Assembly (NCBI RefSeq): GCF_004339545.1 | Contig: NZ_SMGD01000016.1 | Location: forward strand, 148,046 to 212,045 | Length of the DNA: 64,000 bases | Direction of reading: 5' to 3' | Source of the DNA: Celerinatantimonas diazotrophica | GTDB taxonomy: Bacteria; Pseudomonadota; Gammaproteobacteria; Enterobacterales; Celerinatantimonadaceae | Shown here: in pieces, positions 18,044-28,746 of the stretch | Numbering within the stretch: the stretch's first letter is position 1 | Layout of the letters: every line of letters begins with the position of its first letter | Notes under the pieces: model-generated | What the model was told of the DNA's origin: nothing | Database searches by the model: none | What the model saw: the letters and a program-made list of their open reading frames with translations, nothing else | Made by a program: the position numbers and the translations under genes

Positions 18044-18340
18044 AGCGTTTATTCTGTCTGACTATTGCGCCGCGAATCTTAACCGATATAAGCGTTCATG
18101 CAAGTAAATTCTGTACTTTCTTTATGGATTCATAATAGCAAACAGCTCAATAAAAAGCCATTTTAGGTCACTCGTTATAGGCATGAATATATATTTATAT
18201 CATGAAGTTAGTATGGATATATCGATATCCAGATAACTAAAAATAGGGATGGTATTTTTTTGATATGACGCGATTGTTTAACGAGTATGATATCCTGCGT
18301 AAATTGCAATATTATGACTCTCAGCAACACTTGTTGGACT
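18044..18340. other. 297-bp divergent promoter region, DUF47 and ygiF
   Basis: AT-rich spacer between divergent genes. It should hold both promoters; no confident -35/-10 pair or Pho box can be named. Nothing else seen. Confidence 0.4.
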
Positions 18341-19852
18341 ATGAATAGTGAAATTGAACTAAAGTTCTATCTACGGGATGATTCAGTGGCCCAAATCGAA
18401 CCGATTTTGGCTAATTTTCCGATCTTACAGCATGAAGTTCGAAACTTGCGCAGTGTCTATTTTGATACCAAGCAGCGCCAACTTCGACGTTGGCGAATGG
18501 GACTTCGAATTCGCAGTGGTGATGAGCAAAATGTTCAGACGGTTAAAACCGCTGGTCGAGTCGTCGGGGGACTGCATGATCGCCCTGAATATAACCAAGT
18601 GATTGAAGGGACTCGGCCGCAACTTAATCGATTTGAAAACTTGCCTTGGCCTGAAGATGTTGAGCTGACGGAGTTGGAAGATGCGTTACTCCCAATTTTT
18701 GTAACCGATTTTCAACGTACGACTTGGCTTGTGGATTTGCAAAATGAAACGCTCGTTGAAGTTGCTTTGGATTCGGGAAAATTAGAGGTTGATGATCGCC
18801 AGGAACCGATTTGTGAATTAGAACTGGAACTGGTCAAAGGTGATGTAGGGCAACTGTTTTATCTAGCAGAACAACTCAGTTCACTCAATTCGCTAATCTT
18901 AGGTTCTACTAGCAAAGCAAAACGAGGTTATACGTTAGCGGATGGCCTTCCTGGCGAGCAGCCGGTTCGATTAGGATTTGTGCCGCTAGAAAATGACGAT
19001 TCGTTGCCAACTGCTTTACATAAAAGTGTCGATTATGCGCTTTCACATTGGCAACGCCACCAGCAAGTCTATATTGATACTCTTTCTTATCGTGCATTAA
19101 GCGAACTCAAACAGGCCGCTCAGTTGATTCACCAAGAGATTTCAATGTACCAAGATGTGGTCGAATTTAGTTGTTCCTGGCATGACGACTTATTATGGCT
19201 CATTCGCCAGTTGGGATGGCTAGATGAGGCTTGCCATATCCAGGGACTGATCGATGATCAGGGTAAATTTATTCGTAAATTGACCAATAAACGGACGATT
19301 TTCCGGCAGTTGGAGCAACGTCTGAGCGAGCTTCCTGATTCGGATGAAGTGATAAAATTATTATCTTGTGAACGTTATAACCGTTTGATGTTAGGGCTGA
19401 TTCAATGGGTGTATCAAAAAGAAGATATGCAAGCGAAAACGGCGTTGAGCCTGAATGAATATGCTAGTACAGCCTTGCAAGAGTGCTGGCAAAAATTGCG
19501 TGATTCTGAATTTGGTGAACAACTCTCTTTGGATTTCAATCAGTATACTCGTTTGGCCGGGCAACTGAAACGGAATATGATGTTGGGCAATTGTTTTGGA
19601 GCATTGTTTGAGCCAAGTAGTCGTGATGAGTTTCGTTCCTTGTGGCTAGATTTACTCGGCGGTATCGAAGATTTGCGGCTATTGGAACCGATTGCTGAAT
19701 TAGCTGATGATAGTCGTGAAAATAAAGATGAAATCAAGCAGCTGCATAAATGGCTCAAACGTAAGCAAGACTCTATTACTGATGCGATGGAATTTACCCG
19801 TACCCAAGCGTTAAGCAAAGCCGATTACTGGCTTCTGCATCATGTCTCATAA
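18341..19852 (+). CDS. ygiF: inorganic triphosphatase, CYTH-CHAD protein
   Basis: 503 residues, same layout as E. coli YgiF, which hydrolyses tripolyphosphate. The N-terminal CYTH domain starts with EIELKF (the ExExK metal-binding motif at residues 4-8) and runs to about 200 (RSVYFDTKQRQLRRWRMGLRIR, ELELVKG). The C-terminal CHAD domain (about 215-495) is helical and rich in His and Arg/Lys residues that bind polyphosphate. The start at ATG 18341 places EIELKF at the family position; longer in-frame starts would not. Followed by a strong terminator. Confidence 0.93.
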   Translation: MNSEIELKFYLRDDSVAQIEPILANFPILQHEVRNLRSVYFDTKQRQLRRWRMGLRIRSGDEQNVQTVKTAGRVVGGLHDRPEYNQVIEGTRPQLNRFENLPWPEDVELTELEDALLPIFVTDFQRTTWLVDLQNETLVEVALDSGKLEVDDRQEPICELELELVKGDVGQLFYLAEQLSSLNSLILGSTSKAKRGYTLADGLPGEQPVRLGFVPLENDDSLPTALHKSVDYALSHWQRHQQVYIDTLSYRALSELKQAAQLIHQEISMYQDVVEFSCSWHDDLLWLIRQLGWLDEACHIQGLIDDQGKFIRKLTNKRTIFRQLEQRLSELPDSDEVIKLLSCERYNRLMLGLIQWVYQKEDMQAKTALSLNEYASTALQECWQKLRDSEFGEQLSLDFNQYTRLAGQLKRNMMLGNCFGALFEPSSRDEFRSLWLDLLGGIEDLRLLEPIAELADDSRENKDEIKQLHKWLKRKQDSITDAMEFTRTQALSKADYWLLHHVS

Positions 19853-19882
19853 ATTTGTTATTTCTGTCACAGGTTGATAAAA

Positions 19883-19910
19883 AAAGCTGCTAAAAGCAGC
19901 TTTTTCTTTG
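19883..19910 (+). terminator. intrinsic terminator after ygiF
   Basis: AAAGCTGC 19883-19890 and GCAGCTTT 19896-19903, then TTCTTTG. Confidence 0.88.
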
Positions 19911-20137
19911 TTTATTCTAATAAAACTCAGTAGTTTATAAAATAAGTTATAATTTTCATAATATGATTGGTGTTTATTTTTGATGCTCCCCCGAAAGATG
20001 TATTAATCTAAACTAGATTAGGTTTTCTGGAGCGGATCAGTCTGTCTTCTGGGGTCTAGACATGGGATGTATAAGGCAGCAATGTAAATTGTTTCGCTAT
20101 TATTGTGAATTTATCGTGAAAACAAGGACTAATCACT

Positions 20138-20164
20138 TAAACTTTTGCGATATGGTTCCGATAA
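20138..20164 (+). promoter_or_regulatory. probable sigma-28 (FliA) promoter of the chemoreceptor
   Basis: TAAACTTT (20138-20145), exactly 11 bases, then TCCGATAA (20157-20164), versus the consensus TAAAGTTT-N11-GCCGATAA: one mismatch in each half. It lies about 60 bases before the start codon of a methyl-accepting chemotaxis gene, the expected target class. The remaining 300-base spacer upstream (19911-20137) shows no gene. Confidence 0.75.
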
Positions 20165-20226
20165 ACAAACAATAGCGAATAATTTACGACAGTTGTTTTG
20201 TTTTAATTAATGCAAAGGACCCTCAG

Positions 20227-21750
20227 ATGAAATCTGCAATGTTGTCACGATGGGAAAAGTTACTAACTAGGATCAGCCTAAAGCATAAGATTTATCTGCT
20301 TATTTTCTCAAGCCTCATTGTGTTAGTTGGTAAATTGTATCTAGATAGTTACTTAGTTAGGCAGGATGCAATGACGACTCAAGCTCAGACTATGCGTCAG
20401 GATGCGCAGAAATTAGCTGATTTGTCCAACCAGCAGTTGCATAACCCGGTTTACCTGAAAACACTGATTGATTCCAATGTTCATTATCAACTCTCTGTTG
20501 TTGACAAGAGTCAGCAGGTCATTGCCGGGGCTGAACTATCTGCCATTCCTAAGTTATCTCAGCTCACTTCCTCGGGGAATGTGTTTCGTTACGCTGTAAA
20601 ACTTAATAATGGAGAGATTTTAGTTTTAAGTCAGCAAGAAGAGCCAATTGTTGCAGGGGCTAAACGGTTTTTCCAGCGTAGTCTTATTGTGACGTTGGTT
20701 ATTGCTGTGTTTTTCGTTGTATTTATGGTTGCCGCCGCTAAGGTTTTAATTAAACAAGTTGAATTATTACGCCAGCAGTTGCGTCTAATGGCCACTAAAG
20801 ATTTTACTCAACCGCAGCTGATGCATTCTAATGATGAATTTGGGAGTATTGAAACGGCTGCGAATGAGACACGCCTTGATCTTGAGAAGGTCTTGATTAC
20901 ACAGGGTAAAATGACCCAGGAATTACAGACGGTTGCCGACCAGATGACCATTTGTATGGATGAGACTAAAGAAGCAACCCAAGAGGAATTTGCGCAGGTT
21001 GATCAGCTGGCCACCGCGATGAGTGAAGTAGCGGCAACAGTCAATGATGTGGCCAATAATGCTGAACAGGCAGCGACTGCAGCGCAACAGGCCAATGAAC
21101 TCGCGAGCCAAGGTAATCATGATGTGAACGCTAGTATTCAAACGATCAACCAGCTGGCAGATAATATTTCTCGCTCCAGTGATTCCGTACAGGCTGTCGA
21201 ACAACGCGTGAATGAGATTGGCTCGGTCGTTGAAACCATTAACAGTATTTCTGAGCAGACTAATTTACTGGCACTTAATGCCGCGATTGAAGCGGCTCGG
21301 GCAGGTGAATATGGCCGAGGGTTTGCGGTGGTTGCCGATGAGGTTCGTAATCTAGCGAAAAGTACACAAAACGCAACGGTTGAAATCCATTCGATGATTG
21401 CTCAGCTTCGCGAAAGCGCAGGCCTGGCGAGTCAAATGATGGAAGAAAGCGTTCAATATGCCCAACGAAGTGTTGAACAGGTCAGCAATGCAGGGGATGA
21501 ACTCAATCAGATTGTCCAACAGGTCTCGCAGATCACTCAGATGAATACGCTCATCGCAACGGCCTCGGAACAACAACGTGAGGTGACTCGCGAAATGGAT
21601 GAGAACTTAATTCAGCTTAAAGATCTGATAAAAGCGAGTGTCACAGTGATTGATGAATTATATGAAACATCACAGGTGCTCTCTAGCCATGGGCAAGGAT
21701 TGGGACAAATGGCAGCAGAGTTCCGTCTGGATAGTCGAACTGAATCATGA
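20227..21750 (+). CDS. methyl-accepting chemotaxis protein
   Basis: Transmembrane chemoreceptor, 507 residues. Two membrane helices (about 21-38 and 147-170) flank a small periplasmic sensor of about 105 residues; a HAMP segment (roughly 172-225) leads to the cytoplasmic signalling domain, whose hairpin tip [16 protein letters not shown] and [16 protein letters not shown] are the family hallmark. The ligand is unknown. AAAGGA lies eight bases before ATG 20227. A near-consensus sigma-28 promoter is upstream and the stop overlaps the glnE start (ATGA). It is an insertion between ygiF and glnE relative to E. coli. Confidence 0.93.
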   Translation: MKSAMLSRWEKLLTRISLKHKIYLLIFSSLIVLVGKLYLDSYLVRQDAMTTQAQTMRQDAQKLADLSNQQLHNPVYLKTLIDSNVHYQLSVVDKSQQVIAGAELSAIPKLSQLTSSGNVFRYAVKLNNGEILVLSQQEEPIVAGAKRFFQRSLIVTLVIAVFFVVFMVAAAKVLIKQVELLRQQLRLMATKDFTQPQLMHSNDEFGSIETAANETRLDLEKVLITQGKMTQELQTVADQMTICMDETKEATQEEFAQVDQLATAMSEVAATVNDVANNAEQAATAAQQANELASQGNHDVNASIQTINQLADNISRSSDSVQAVEQRVNEIGSVVETINSISEQTNLLALNAAIEAARAGEYGRGFAVVADEVRNLAKSTQNATVEIHSMIAQLRESAGLASQMMEESVQYAQRSVEQVSNAGDELNQIVQQVSQITQMNTLIATASEQQREVTREMDENLIQLKDLIKASVTVIDELYETSQVLSSHGQGLGQMAAEFRLDSRTES

Positions 21751-24611
21751 TGTCGCATTCTCATCAATCGTGGCTTAAGCAACTTCATCATTGGCCAGCG
21801 CTTCAGCAACTGGGGATGCAGCGATTTGAACAGTTCACCGAAAAAAAAGATGAACCGTTAGTTGTTGAGAAAGATCTTGTCATCGCAGCATTGGCGGTCA
21901 GTGATTTTATTTATATGCGGCTGATGCAAAATCCGGCTTGGCATGCTGCCTTGGCGGCAACGGTCAATGAGCTTGCTGATTGGCTTGATGAGCCATATTG
22001 TTGGCAGGCGATTGAGCGACTAGATGAAAAATCAGCCCGTCGTTGGCTCCGAGAATATCGCTCGCAATTTATGTTACGCGTTGCCTGGCTTGAGCTTTCA
22101 GGCCAGATTGAGGTGACGCAGAGTGTACAATACCTGTCAGAATTTGCCCAGCTAGCCATTAATGTCGCCCTCAAATGGCTTGTTTGCCATAACCAGCCAT
22201 TATATGGGATGCCCGTTGACGACCATGGGCAGGTACAAAACCTTCACGTATTGGCAATGGGGAAGCTTGGAGGGAAGGAACTCAACTTTTCTTCAGATAT
22301 TGATCTGATCTTTTGTTATCGCGAACAGGGATATACAAAGGGAGGGCGTCGAGAGTTACCAAACCAACAATATTTTATCCGTTTAGGGCAACAACTCATT
22401 AGTTTCTTATCACACCCTGAAATGAGTGGATTTGTTTTTCGAGTTGATATGCGGCTGCGACCATTTGGAGAGGCCGGACCACTAGCCGTCAGTTATTCCG
22501 CGCTTGAAGATTACTACCAAAATCATGGTCGGGATTGGGAACGATACGCTATGGTCAAAGCCCATTGTATTAACGATACAGTGGCAAATCAGCAACTAAA
22601 ACAACTATTGCGGCCTTTTGTTTTTCGTCGTTATATCGATTTTAGTGTGGTGGATGCACTGCGTCGTATGAAATCTTTGATTCTCTCTGAAGTGCACCGC
22701 AAACAACGTTGGGGGGATATCAAGCTGGGGCGCGGAGGTATTCGTGAAATAGAGTTCATCGTGCAAGCCCAGCAGCTGATTTGGGGGGGACGGCTACCCG
22801 CTCTGCAGCAAACGAACCTGCTTAAATCACTTGAGCTGTTACGAAGTGAAAATATCATTAGCCAAGAGCATTACCAAGTTTTAAAAGACAGTTATCTGTT
22901 TTTACGCCGCATTGAAAATTATCTGCAGGAATTGGATGATCAGCAAACCCAGTTATTACCTCAAGATGAGCTCAATCAAACTCGTCTAGCTTGGGTGATG
23001 GGGCAAACCGATTGGTCCAGTGCCTATCAGACTATTGAGTCTGTATTGGCTGATGTTAGCGGTTGTTTTGATGAGCTTTTTGGGCATTCTTTATGTGAAT
23101 TAACGCCTATTGATAATCGCTATGAAATCCTTTGGCAAGCGAGTTTAGATGCTCACAACTCGATATTAACCGATGAGTTAGACGTTGAGATGGCGGCGTC
23201 TTTGGTTGAGTTTCGCACTTTGGCTAATCAGCGACTGATCGGGGAAAAAGGTCAGGTAACGCTTGACCGATTGATGCCGCGGTTGATTCCAATGTTATTA
23301 GCCTATGAGCATCCTCAGCGGTTGTGTCAGCGCGTTTTACATTTGCTCGCTCAAATTCTGTCTCGTAGTACCTATTTGCAACTGCTGTTGGAAAATCCTG
23401 GGGCCCTTAAACAGCTTCTGAAATTATGTGATGCCAGTGCCATGGTGGCAGAGCAGCTTAGTCGTTATCCTTTATTGTTAGATGAGTTGCTTGATCCACA
23501 ACTTTTGCACCGAGTCTGTGCTGAAAATTCTTATACGCAAGAGCTTGACCTGTATATGTTACGTATTGCTGCAGATGATCTTGAACTACAAATTGATGCT
23601 CTACGTCAGTTTAAACAGGTTCAGATGCTACGCATTGCAGCAGCTGACATCGCAGATATGTTGTCTCTTATGAAAGTCAGCGACCATTTAACCGTGCTCG
23701 CCGAGGCATTGGTTGCAAAGGTGGTCAATTTAGCATGGCAACAAATGGTGGAGCGATATGGTTATCCCTCCGGGGTGAGCGATGATATTCAACGAGGTTT
23801 TGCTGTTGTTGGATATGGCAAGCTGGGAGGCATTGAACTGAGTTACAGTTCAGATCTAGATTTGGTCTTTATTCATAATTGTGAGACTTATGAACCGACC
23901 TCTGGGCCTAAAGTGATTGATAGTAAACAATTTTACCTTCGCTTGGCGCAGCGTATTATGCATTTATTTCAGACTCGGACTCGTTCAGGTATTTTGTATG
24001 AAGTCGATATGCGTTTGCGTCCATCGGGTAATGCTGGATTATTAGTTAGTTCTTGGTCAGCGTTTGCCGATTATCAACGGACTCAAGCTTGGACCTGGGA
24101 GCATCAGGCGTTAGTACGCAGCCGAATGCTGGAAGGGGATGATATGTTGCGCGAGCATTTTATTGTGCTGCGCCAAGAAGTGCTATCTCGGCGAAGAGAT
24201 TTATCAGCATTAGCTGAGCAGATTAAACAGATGCGGGAGAAAATGCGAGCGCATTTGGACCGCTCTGATGCTCAGCATATTGACTTGAAACATTCCTCTG
24301 GGGCGATGGTGGATATTGAGTTTATCGCCCAGTTATTGGTGTTGGCTTATGCTCATAAGGTACCTGAATTGCTGCGTTGGCCCGACAATATTCGCATTTT
24401 CAGTGCAGCGACAGATGCTGAAATAATTACCAAGGAGCAATCGCAATTACTTTGCCAAAGTTATATCTATTTACGCCGCACTGGCCATCATCGAGTTCTC
24501 GATGGACAAAGCACTTTGGTTCCTAGAGCATTGCTTGATGAGAATGTATCTGTGTCGATGCATGCGGTACAGCAGCTGTTTCAAACATTGTTAGATGCAC
24601 TTACTCAGTAA
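21747..24611 (+). CDS. glnE: bifunctional glutamine synthetase adenylyltransferase/deadenylase
   Basis: Adenylylates (inactivates) and deadenylylates glutamine synthetase in response to glutamine and PII. 954 residues with the duplicated nucleotidyltransferase core: [17 protein letters not shown] near 172 and [17 protein letters not shown] near 691, each with the D-x-D metal motif, followed by [10 protein letters not shown] and [13 protein letters not shown] 21747 overlaps the chemoreceptor stop; a second ATG at 21750 is possible. glnB, the PII partner, is also in this window at 56648. The 3' end overlaps the convergent acyltransferase by seven bases. Confidence 0.96.
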   Translation: MMSHSHQSWLKQLHHWPALQQLGMQRFEQFTEKKDEPLVVEKDLVIAALAVSDFIYMRLMQNPAWHAALAATVNELADWLDEPYCWQAIERLDEKSARRWLREYRSQFMLRVAWLELSGQIEVTQSVQYLSEFAQLAINVALKWLVCHNQPLYGMPVDDHGQVQNLHVLAMGKLGGKELNFSSDIDLIFCYREQGYTKGGRRELPNQQYFIRLGQQLISFLSHPEMSGFVFRVDMRLRPFGEAGPLAVSYSALEDYYQNHGRDWERYAMVKAHCINDTVANQQLKQLLRPFVFRRYIDFSVVDALRRMKSLILSEVHRKQRWGDIKLGRGGIREIEFIVQAQQLIWGGRLPALQQTNLLKSLELLRSENIISQEHYQVLKDSYLFLRRIENYLQELDDQQTQLLPQDELNQTRLAWVMGQTDWSSAYQTIESVLADVSGCFDELFGHSLCELTPIDNRYEILWQASLDAHNSILTDELDVEMAASLVEFRTLANQRLIGEKGQVTLDRLMPRLIPMLLAYEHPQRLCQRVLHLLAQILSRSTYLQLLLENPGALKQLLKLCDASAMVAEQLSRYPLLLDELLDPQLLHRVCAENSYTQELDLYMLRIAADDLELQIDALRQFKQVQMLRIAAADIADMLSLMKVSDHLTVLAEALVAKVVNLAWQQMVERYGYPSGVSDDIQRGFAVVGYGKLGGIELSYSSDLDLVFIHNCETYEPTSGPKVIDSKQFYLRLAQRIMHLFQTRTRSGILYEVDMRLRPSGNAGLLVSSWSAFADYQRTQAWTWEHQALVRSRMLEGDDMLREHFIVLRQEVLSRRRDLSALAEQIKQMREKMRAHLDRSDAQHIDLKHSSGAMVDIEFIAQLLVLAYAHKVPELLRWPDNIRIFSAATDAEIITKEQSQLLCQSYIYLRRTGHHRVLDGQSTLVPRALLDENVSVSMHAVQQLFQTLLDALTQ

Positions 24612-25543
24612 GGGTATGCTTCACCGTCAGGGCGTGATTTGAAGCGTCGATGGATCCACATGTACTCGGGGATCTGCTGCAAAATTGCTTGTTCGATCTG
24701 CTGGTTTACAGCGGTTGCATCTGCTATTTCATCACCACTTGGAAACTCACCATTATGTTCAAATGGTTTGATTACGAGTGTATAGCCCGGTTTGGCCTTA
24801 TTGCGTCGTGCGTAACTAATAATTGGTCGAACCCCTTTGACCCTTGCCAATGTGGATGTGCCTTTGACTGTTGCAGCATTGGGTTGGGCAAATAAAGGTG
24901 CAAAAATAGACACCTTTTTACCATAATCATGGTCCGGAGCATACCAGAGTGCTTCGCCTTTGCGCAGCGCCTGCACCATACCGCGGACATCATGGCGATC
25001 CACCAAATAATGGTTGCAGCGAATGCGTGCTCGGTGCTGGAAATGCTCATAGACCGGGCTCCGGTTTGGGCGATAGACCCCAACTCCTGGGTCGAGGGTG
25101 CCATACATACGAGCATGCCATTCTAGAGTATAAAAATGCATGCTGATGATGAGGATGCCACCCTTAGGCGCGTCACGACGCAGTTTTTCTAAGTAATCGC
25201 CTCCTTCAACTTGCATGTGTTTAACAAATCGGTGTTGCGACCAGAACCAAGCCGTTGCTGTATCGACCATCGCCAGTCCAAAATGCTCAAAAGTCTCATC
25301 GACCCATTGTTCGACTTGCTCTTTGCTGGCCTCGGGAAAGCAGATCTCAAGATTGCGTCGAGCGATATGGCGGCGTGATTTAAGTATTCGTTTGGCTAAC
25401 CGGCCAATTGCTTTACCCAACGCCCACGAGAGGCGGGAAGGTAAAATTGATAAAAAATAGAGAAACCCAATGATCAACCAGGCGCCCCAATGTTTTGGCA
25501 GAAATGCTTGCCATTTGAGGCGAGGAGGTGTGGTGATTGCCAT
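24605..25543 (-). CDS. lpxL: lipid A biosynthesis acyltransferase, LpxL/HtrB family
   Basis: Inner-membrane acyl-ACP-dependent late acyltransferase that adds a secondary acyl chain to Kdo2-lipid IVA. 312 residues: an N-terminal membrane anchor (WGAWLIIGFLYFLSILP), the catalytic H-x4-E motif in SMHFYTLEWHARM, YRPNRSPVYE, and YMWIHRRFKSRPDGE at the end, all typical of LpxL. LpxL versus LpxP or LpxM cannot be decided by eye, though H-x4-E and PDGE resemble LpxL. Divergent from hldE, the heptose-supply gene, so the pair serves LPS synthesis; its 3' end overlaps glnE. Confidence 0.85.
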   Translation of the reverse strand: MAITTPPRLKWQAFLPKHWGAWLIIGFLYFLSILPSRLSWALGKAIGRLAKRILKSRRHIARRNLEICFPEASKEQVEQWVDETFEHFGLAMVDTATAWFWSQHRFVKHMQVEGGDYLEKLRRDAPKGGILIISMHFYTLEWHARMYGTLDPGVGVYRPNRSPVYEHFQHRARIRCNHYLVDRHDVRGMVQALRKGEALWYAPDHDYGKKVSIFAPLFAQPNAATVKGTSTLARVKGVRPIISYARRNKAKPGYTLVIKPFEHNGEFPSGDEIADATAVNQQIEQAILQQIPEYMWIHRRFKSRPDGEAYPY

Positions 25544-25686
25544 TCAAATACCGTTTAACCCAAAAAATTTGTCGATCTTGTTTAAAGGGGGCTATTGTAG
25601 TTGAAAATTCGCTGTTTTTGAAAGCCCCTATGATAGACTTTGAGCTATTAATAACAGAATAAGCGTTTGAAACGATAGGATTGGTA

Positions 25687-27123
25687 ATGCAAGTAGATCT
25701 TCCTGAATATGCGCCGGCGAAAGTTCTCGTGGTTGGGGATGTCATGTTAGATAGGTACTGGCATGGCGGCACCGGGCGAATCTCTCCTGAAGCACCTGTT
25801 CCGGTTGTGAATGTTAAACGCAACGAAGAGCGTCCGGGTGGGGCGGCCAACGTTGCTTTAAACGTCGTGGCTCTGGGCGCAAAGTCAACATTATTAGGAA
25901 TGACTGGTAATGATGAAGCAGCCGATTCGCTGGATAATATTCTCTCACAAGTTGGTGTTTGCTGTGATTTTGCCAAATTTGACGATTATCCGACGATTAC
26001 TAAATTGCGGGTGATGAGTCGCCATCAACAGCTCATTCGTCTGGATTTTGAAGAAAGTTTTCACGGTGTCGATGCCGCTGAGCTCATTGCTAAATTTAAG
26101 TCTCATTTAAGTTGTCATCAGGTCGTGATCTTATCAGATTATAATAAAGGGGCTTTGGCACAAGTGAAAGCGCTGCTCAGTGCAGCTAAACAGAGCAATA
26201 TCCCTGTATTAGTTGATCCGAAAGGCACCGATTTTAGCCGTTACTATGGAGCAACGTTATTAACACCGAACTTCTCTGAATTTGAGGCCGTGGTCGGGCC
26301 CTGTCAAAGTGAACAAGAAATCGCCGATAAAGGGTTTGCTCTGATTGAAAAATTGGCGTTACAGGCATTACTGGTGACTCGCAGTGAGCATGGGATGACG
26401 CTGTTAGAACCGGGGAAAAAGCCACTTAATTTGCCAGCTCAAGCGAAAGAGGTCTTTGACGTGACAGGGGCCGGCGATACCGTCATTGCCACGCTTGGGG
26501 CAAGTCTGTCTGCAGGGCAATCACTGGCTCAGAGCTGCGCATTAGCGAACGCCGCTGCGAGTATCGTCGTGGGTAAAATGGGGACTTCAACTGTTTCTGC
26601 TCAAGAGTTGGCTAAATTTATCTACGGGGGAAATGACAGCGGTTATGGTGTTATCAGCCAGTTGCAGCTCCAAGAGGCCATACAGATAGCTCACAGTCGT
26701 GGTGAGAAAGTGGTGATGACCAACGGTTGTTTTGATATTTTGCATGCTGGGCACGTCTCTTATTTGAGTAAAGCAAAAAGTTTAGGGGATCGGTTAATTG
26801 TTGCTGTGAATGATGATGAATCAGTGCGGCGACTTAAGGGCAGTACGAGGCCCATTAATCCGCTCGAACGACGGATGGCAGTACTTGCTGGATTAGCGGC
26901 AGTGGACTGGGTCGTTAGCTTTAGTGACGATACCCCGCAGCAATTAATTGCGGATCTATTACCAGATCTATTGGTGAAAGGGGGGGATTATCAGGTGGAG
27001 CAGATTGCTGGACATAAAGAAGTTCTTGCTAATGGCGGCGATGTTAAAGTGTTGAATTTTGAAGATGGCTGTTCGACCAGTAAAATTATTGAAGCGATTA
27101 AAAAAACCGGCAAAAACGAATAA
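25687..27123 (+). CDS. hldE: bifunctional heptose kinase/adenylyltransferase
   Basis: Makes ADP-heptose for the LPS inner core: residues about 1-320 are a ribokinase-fold kinase ([33 protein letters not shown], catalytic DVTGAGDT), and about 340-478 an adenylyltransferase ([16 protein letters not shown] with the HxGH motif; VKGGDY). 478 residues, as in E. coli HldE. ATG 25687 with AGGA six bases upstream; the in-frame TTG at 25681 is less likely. It follows glnE as in E. coli, with lpxL inserted between. Confidence 0.96.
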   Translation: MQVDLPEYAPAKVLVVGDVMLDRYWHGGTGRISPEAPVPVVNVKRNEERPGGAANVALNVVALGAKSTLLGMTGNDEAADSLDNILSQVGVCCDFAKFDDYPTITKLRVMSRHQQLIRLDFEESFHGVDAAELIAKFKSHLSCHQVVILSDYNKGALAQVKALLSAAKQSNIPVLVDPKGTDFSRYYGATLLTPNFSEFEAVVGPCQSEQEIADKGFALIEKLALQALLVTRSEHGMTLLEPGKKPLNLPAQAKEVFDVTGAGDTVIATLGASLSAGQSLAQSCALANAAASIVVGKMGTSTVSAQELAKFIYGGNDSGYGVISQLQLQEAIQIAHSRGEKVVMTNGCFDILHAGHVSYLSKAKSLGDRLIVAVNDDESVRRLKGSTRPINPLERRMAVLAGLAAVDWVVSFSDDTPQQLIADLLPDLLVKGGDYQVEQIAGHKEVLANGGDVKVLNFEDGCSTSKIIEAIKKTGKNE

Positions 27124-27140
27124 CTACCCCTTGTTGCCGG

Positions 27141-27172
27141 TAGACCTGAGAATGAATTCATTCTCAGGTCTA
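27141..27172. terminator. 32-bp perfect palindrome between hldE and cstA
   Basis: Self-complementary from 27141 to 27172 (TAGACCTGAGAATGAA and its complement), between two convergent stop codons. No T run directly adjoins; probably a bidirectional terminator or 3'-end stabiliser. Confidence 0.55.
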
Positions 27173-27184
27173 GTTATTGATATT

Positions 27185-28612
27185 TTAATGATTTTCTAAT
27201 CTTGCTTGTGCATACGGGCCTTTGAATTTAAGCCAAAACGCAATCAGTGCAATCAGAGTAATGGCCAGCCCTACTGGCGTGGCAATACTCATTGGTAGGT
27301 TAAAGCCAATGGTTGCATGCGCAATATAGGTGAATGTCACCGCAGTCATAAAGGCAGCAGGCAAAGTACAAATCCAATGGAATTTGCCTTCTTTGGCTAA
27401 GTAAGCTGCTCCTGCCCATAGCATGATCATTGCTGTGGTTTGATTCGCCCAGCCAAAGTAACGCCATATAACGCCAAATTGGGCAAGTGTAATCAGATAA
27501 CCCACTATAAACATCGGAATCGCGATCCATAAACGATGAAATATTGATTTTTGGCTGAGTTTTAGAAATTCTGCCACAATCAAGCGAGCACTACGAAATG
27601 CGGTATCTCCAGAGGTGATTGGTAACACCACAACCCCTAGAATGGCTAAAATTCCCCCTACGCCACCTAATAGAGCAATGGATACTTGATGCACAACCGC
27701 TGCCGGGCCGCCATGGGTAATCGTGGCATTTAAGGCCGTTGTGTCTTGATAGAACGAGAGTCCCAAAGTACACCAGATCAGTGCAATCACGGCTTCACCA
27801 ATCATCGCCCCATAAAAGACAAAACGTCCGGAACGTTCATTCTGCATGCAACGAGCCATCAGCGGTGACTGAGTGGCGTGAAAACCAGATACAGCACCAC
27901 AGGCAATGGTAATGAATAATAATGGCCATAAGGGTAAGTCTTTGGGGTGCATATTCGTGAAAAAATGCAGGCCCTGATTATAGAAATGGTGACCACTTAC
28001 CACTAACCCGATCATTAATCCAACGGACATGAAGATCAGTAATGCGCCAAAGATGGGGTAAAAACGACCAATAATTTTATCAATTGGGACGATAGTCGCG
28101 AGAATATAATAGGCAAAGATAGCCGCCACCCACCAGCCGACATGCACATTCATCATTTTCGCTAGTAATTCTGCTGGCCCTAGGACAAAGACCACACCGA
28201 CAAGTAGCAGCAAAATCACTGCGAACAGATTCATAAAGTGTTTTGCAAATTGGCCCAATTCGTTGCCCACAACGGTGGGAACCGAGGCGCCGTTTGCACG
28301 TATGGACAGCATTCCAGAAAAATAATCATGGACTGCACCGCCGAAAATACTTCCAAAAACAATCCATAACATTGCCGACGGCCCATATAGCGCCCCTAAA
28401 ATGGGGCCAAAAATAGGGCCGAGACCAGCAATATTAAGTAGTTGTACTAGATAGATCTTTTTATCGGACATGGCGACATAATCGACACCATCAGCCATCT
28501 CTGTTGCAGGAGTTTTACGATTAGGTTGGGGACCAAAAATCCGCTCAACAATTTTGCCGTAAGTAAAATATCCCACTAATAATAATGCTACACAAAAAAT
28601 GAACCACAGCAT
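27185..28612 (-). CDS. CstA/BtsT-type carbon starvation transporter, short form
   Basis: Polytopic inner-membrane protein of 475 residues in the CstA family, whose E. coli members CstA and BtsT import peptides/pyruvate; E. coli proteins are about 700 residues, so this is the short form. Recognisable: YVAMSDKKIYLVQLLNIAGLGPIFGPILGALYG split over the first helices, the SIFGGAVHDYFSGMLSIR loop, GFHATQSPLMARCM and LPITSGDTAFRSARLIVAEF. GGAGAG lies six bases before the ATG. It is downstream of a BtsS/BtsR-like two-component system, with operator-like repeats between, so pyruvate uptake is a reasonable inference. Confidence 0.85.
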   Translation of the reverse strand: MLWFIFCVALLLVGYFTYGKIVERIFGPQPNRKTPATEMADGVDYVAMSDKKIYLVQLLNIAGLGPIFGPILGALYGPSAMLWIVFGSIFGGAVHDYFSGMLSIRANGASVPTVVGNELGQFAKHFMNLFAVILLLLVGVVFVLGPAELLAKMMNVHVGWWVAAIFAYYILATIVPIDKIIGRFYPIFGALLIFMSVGLMIGLVVSGHHFYNQGLHFFTNMHPKDLPLWPLLFITIACGAVSGFHATQSPLMARCMQNERSGRFVFYGAMIGEAVIALIWCTLGLSFYQDTTALNATITHGGPAAVVHQVSIALLGGVGGILAILGVVVLPITSGDTAFRSARLIVAEFLKLSQKSIFHRLWIAIPMFIVGYLITLAQFGVIWRYFGWANQTTAMIMLWAGAAYLAKEGKFHWICTLPAAFMTAVTFTYIAHATIGFNLPMSIATPVGLAITLIALIAFWLKFKGPYAQARLENH

Positions 28613-28691
28613 CTTGCACTCTCCATACTTATACAGTTCTCCCTAGACTGATTTAAGAGCGGTTGGACATGATTTACCATAGACAATTACA

Positions 28692-28741
28692 TGAGCGGTC
28701 AGTATGAGAAACCCAGTGGTCGAAATGTCGAGGTTAGCGGT
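28692..28741 (-). promoter_or_regulatory. BtsR-type operator, three direct repeats at 21-bp period
   Basis: On the minus strand, in the cstA direction: ACCGCTAA (28741-28734), N13, ACCACTGG (28720-28713), N13, ACCGCTCA (28699-28692). The E. coli BtsR/YehT site, as I recall it, is ACC[G/A]CT[C/T]A-N13-ACC[G/A]CT[C/T]A. The third copy is perfect, the first has one mismatch, the second two. The array begins 80 bases before the transporter start. Confidence 0.65.
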
Positions 28742-28746
28742 TTAGC

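Noticed and set aside
25413..25976. 187-residue antisense frame across lpxL/hldE
   Set aside because: Runs through two well-recognised genes and their promoter; low-complexity composition typical of a shadow frame.
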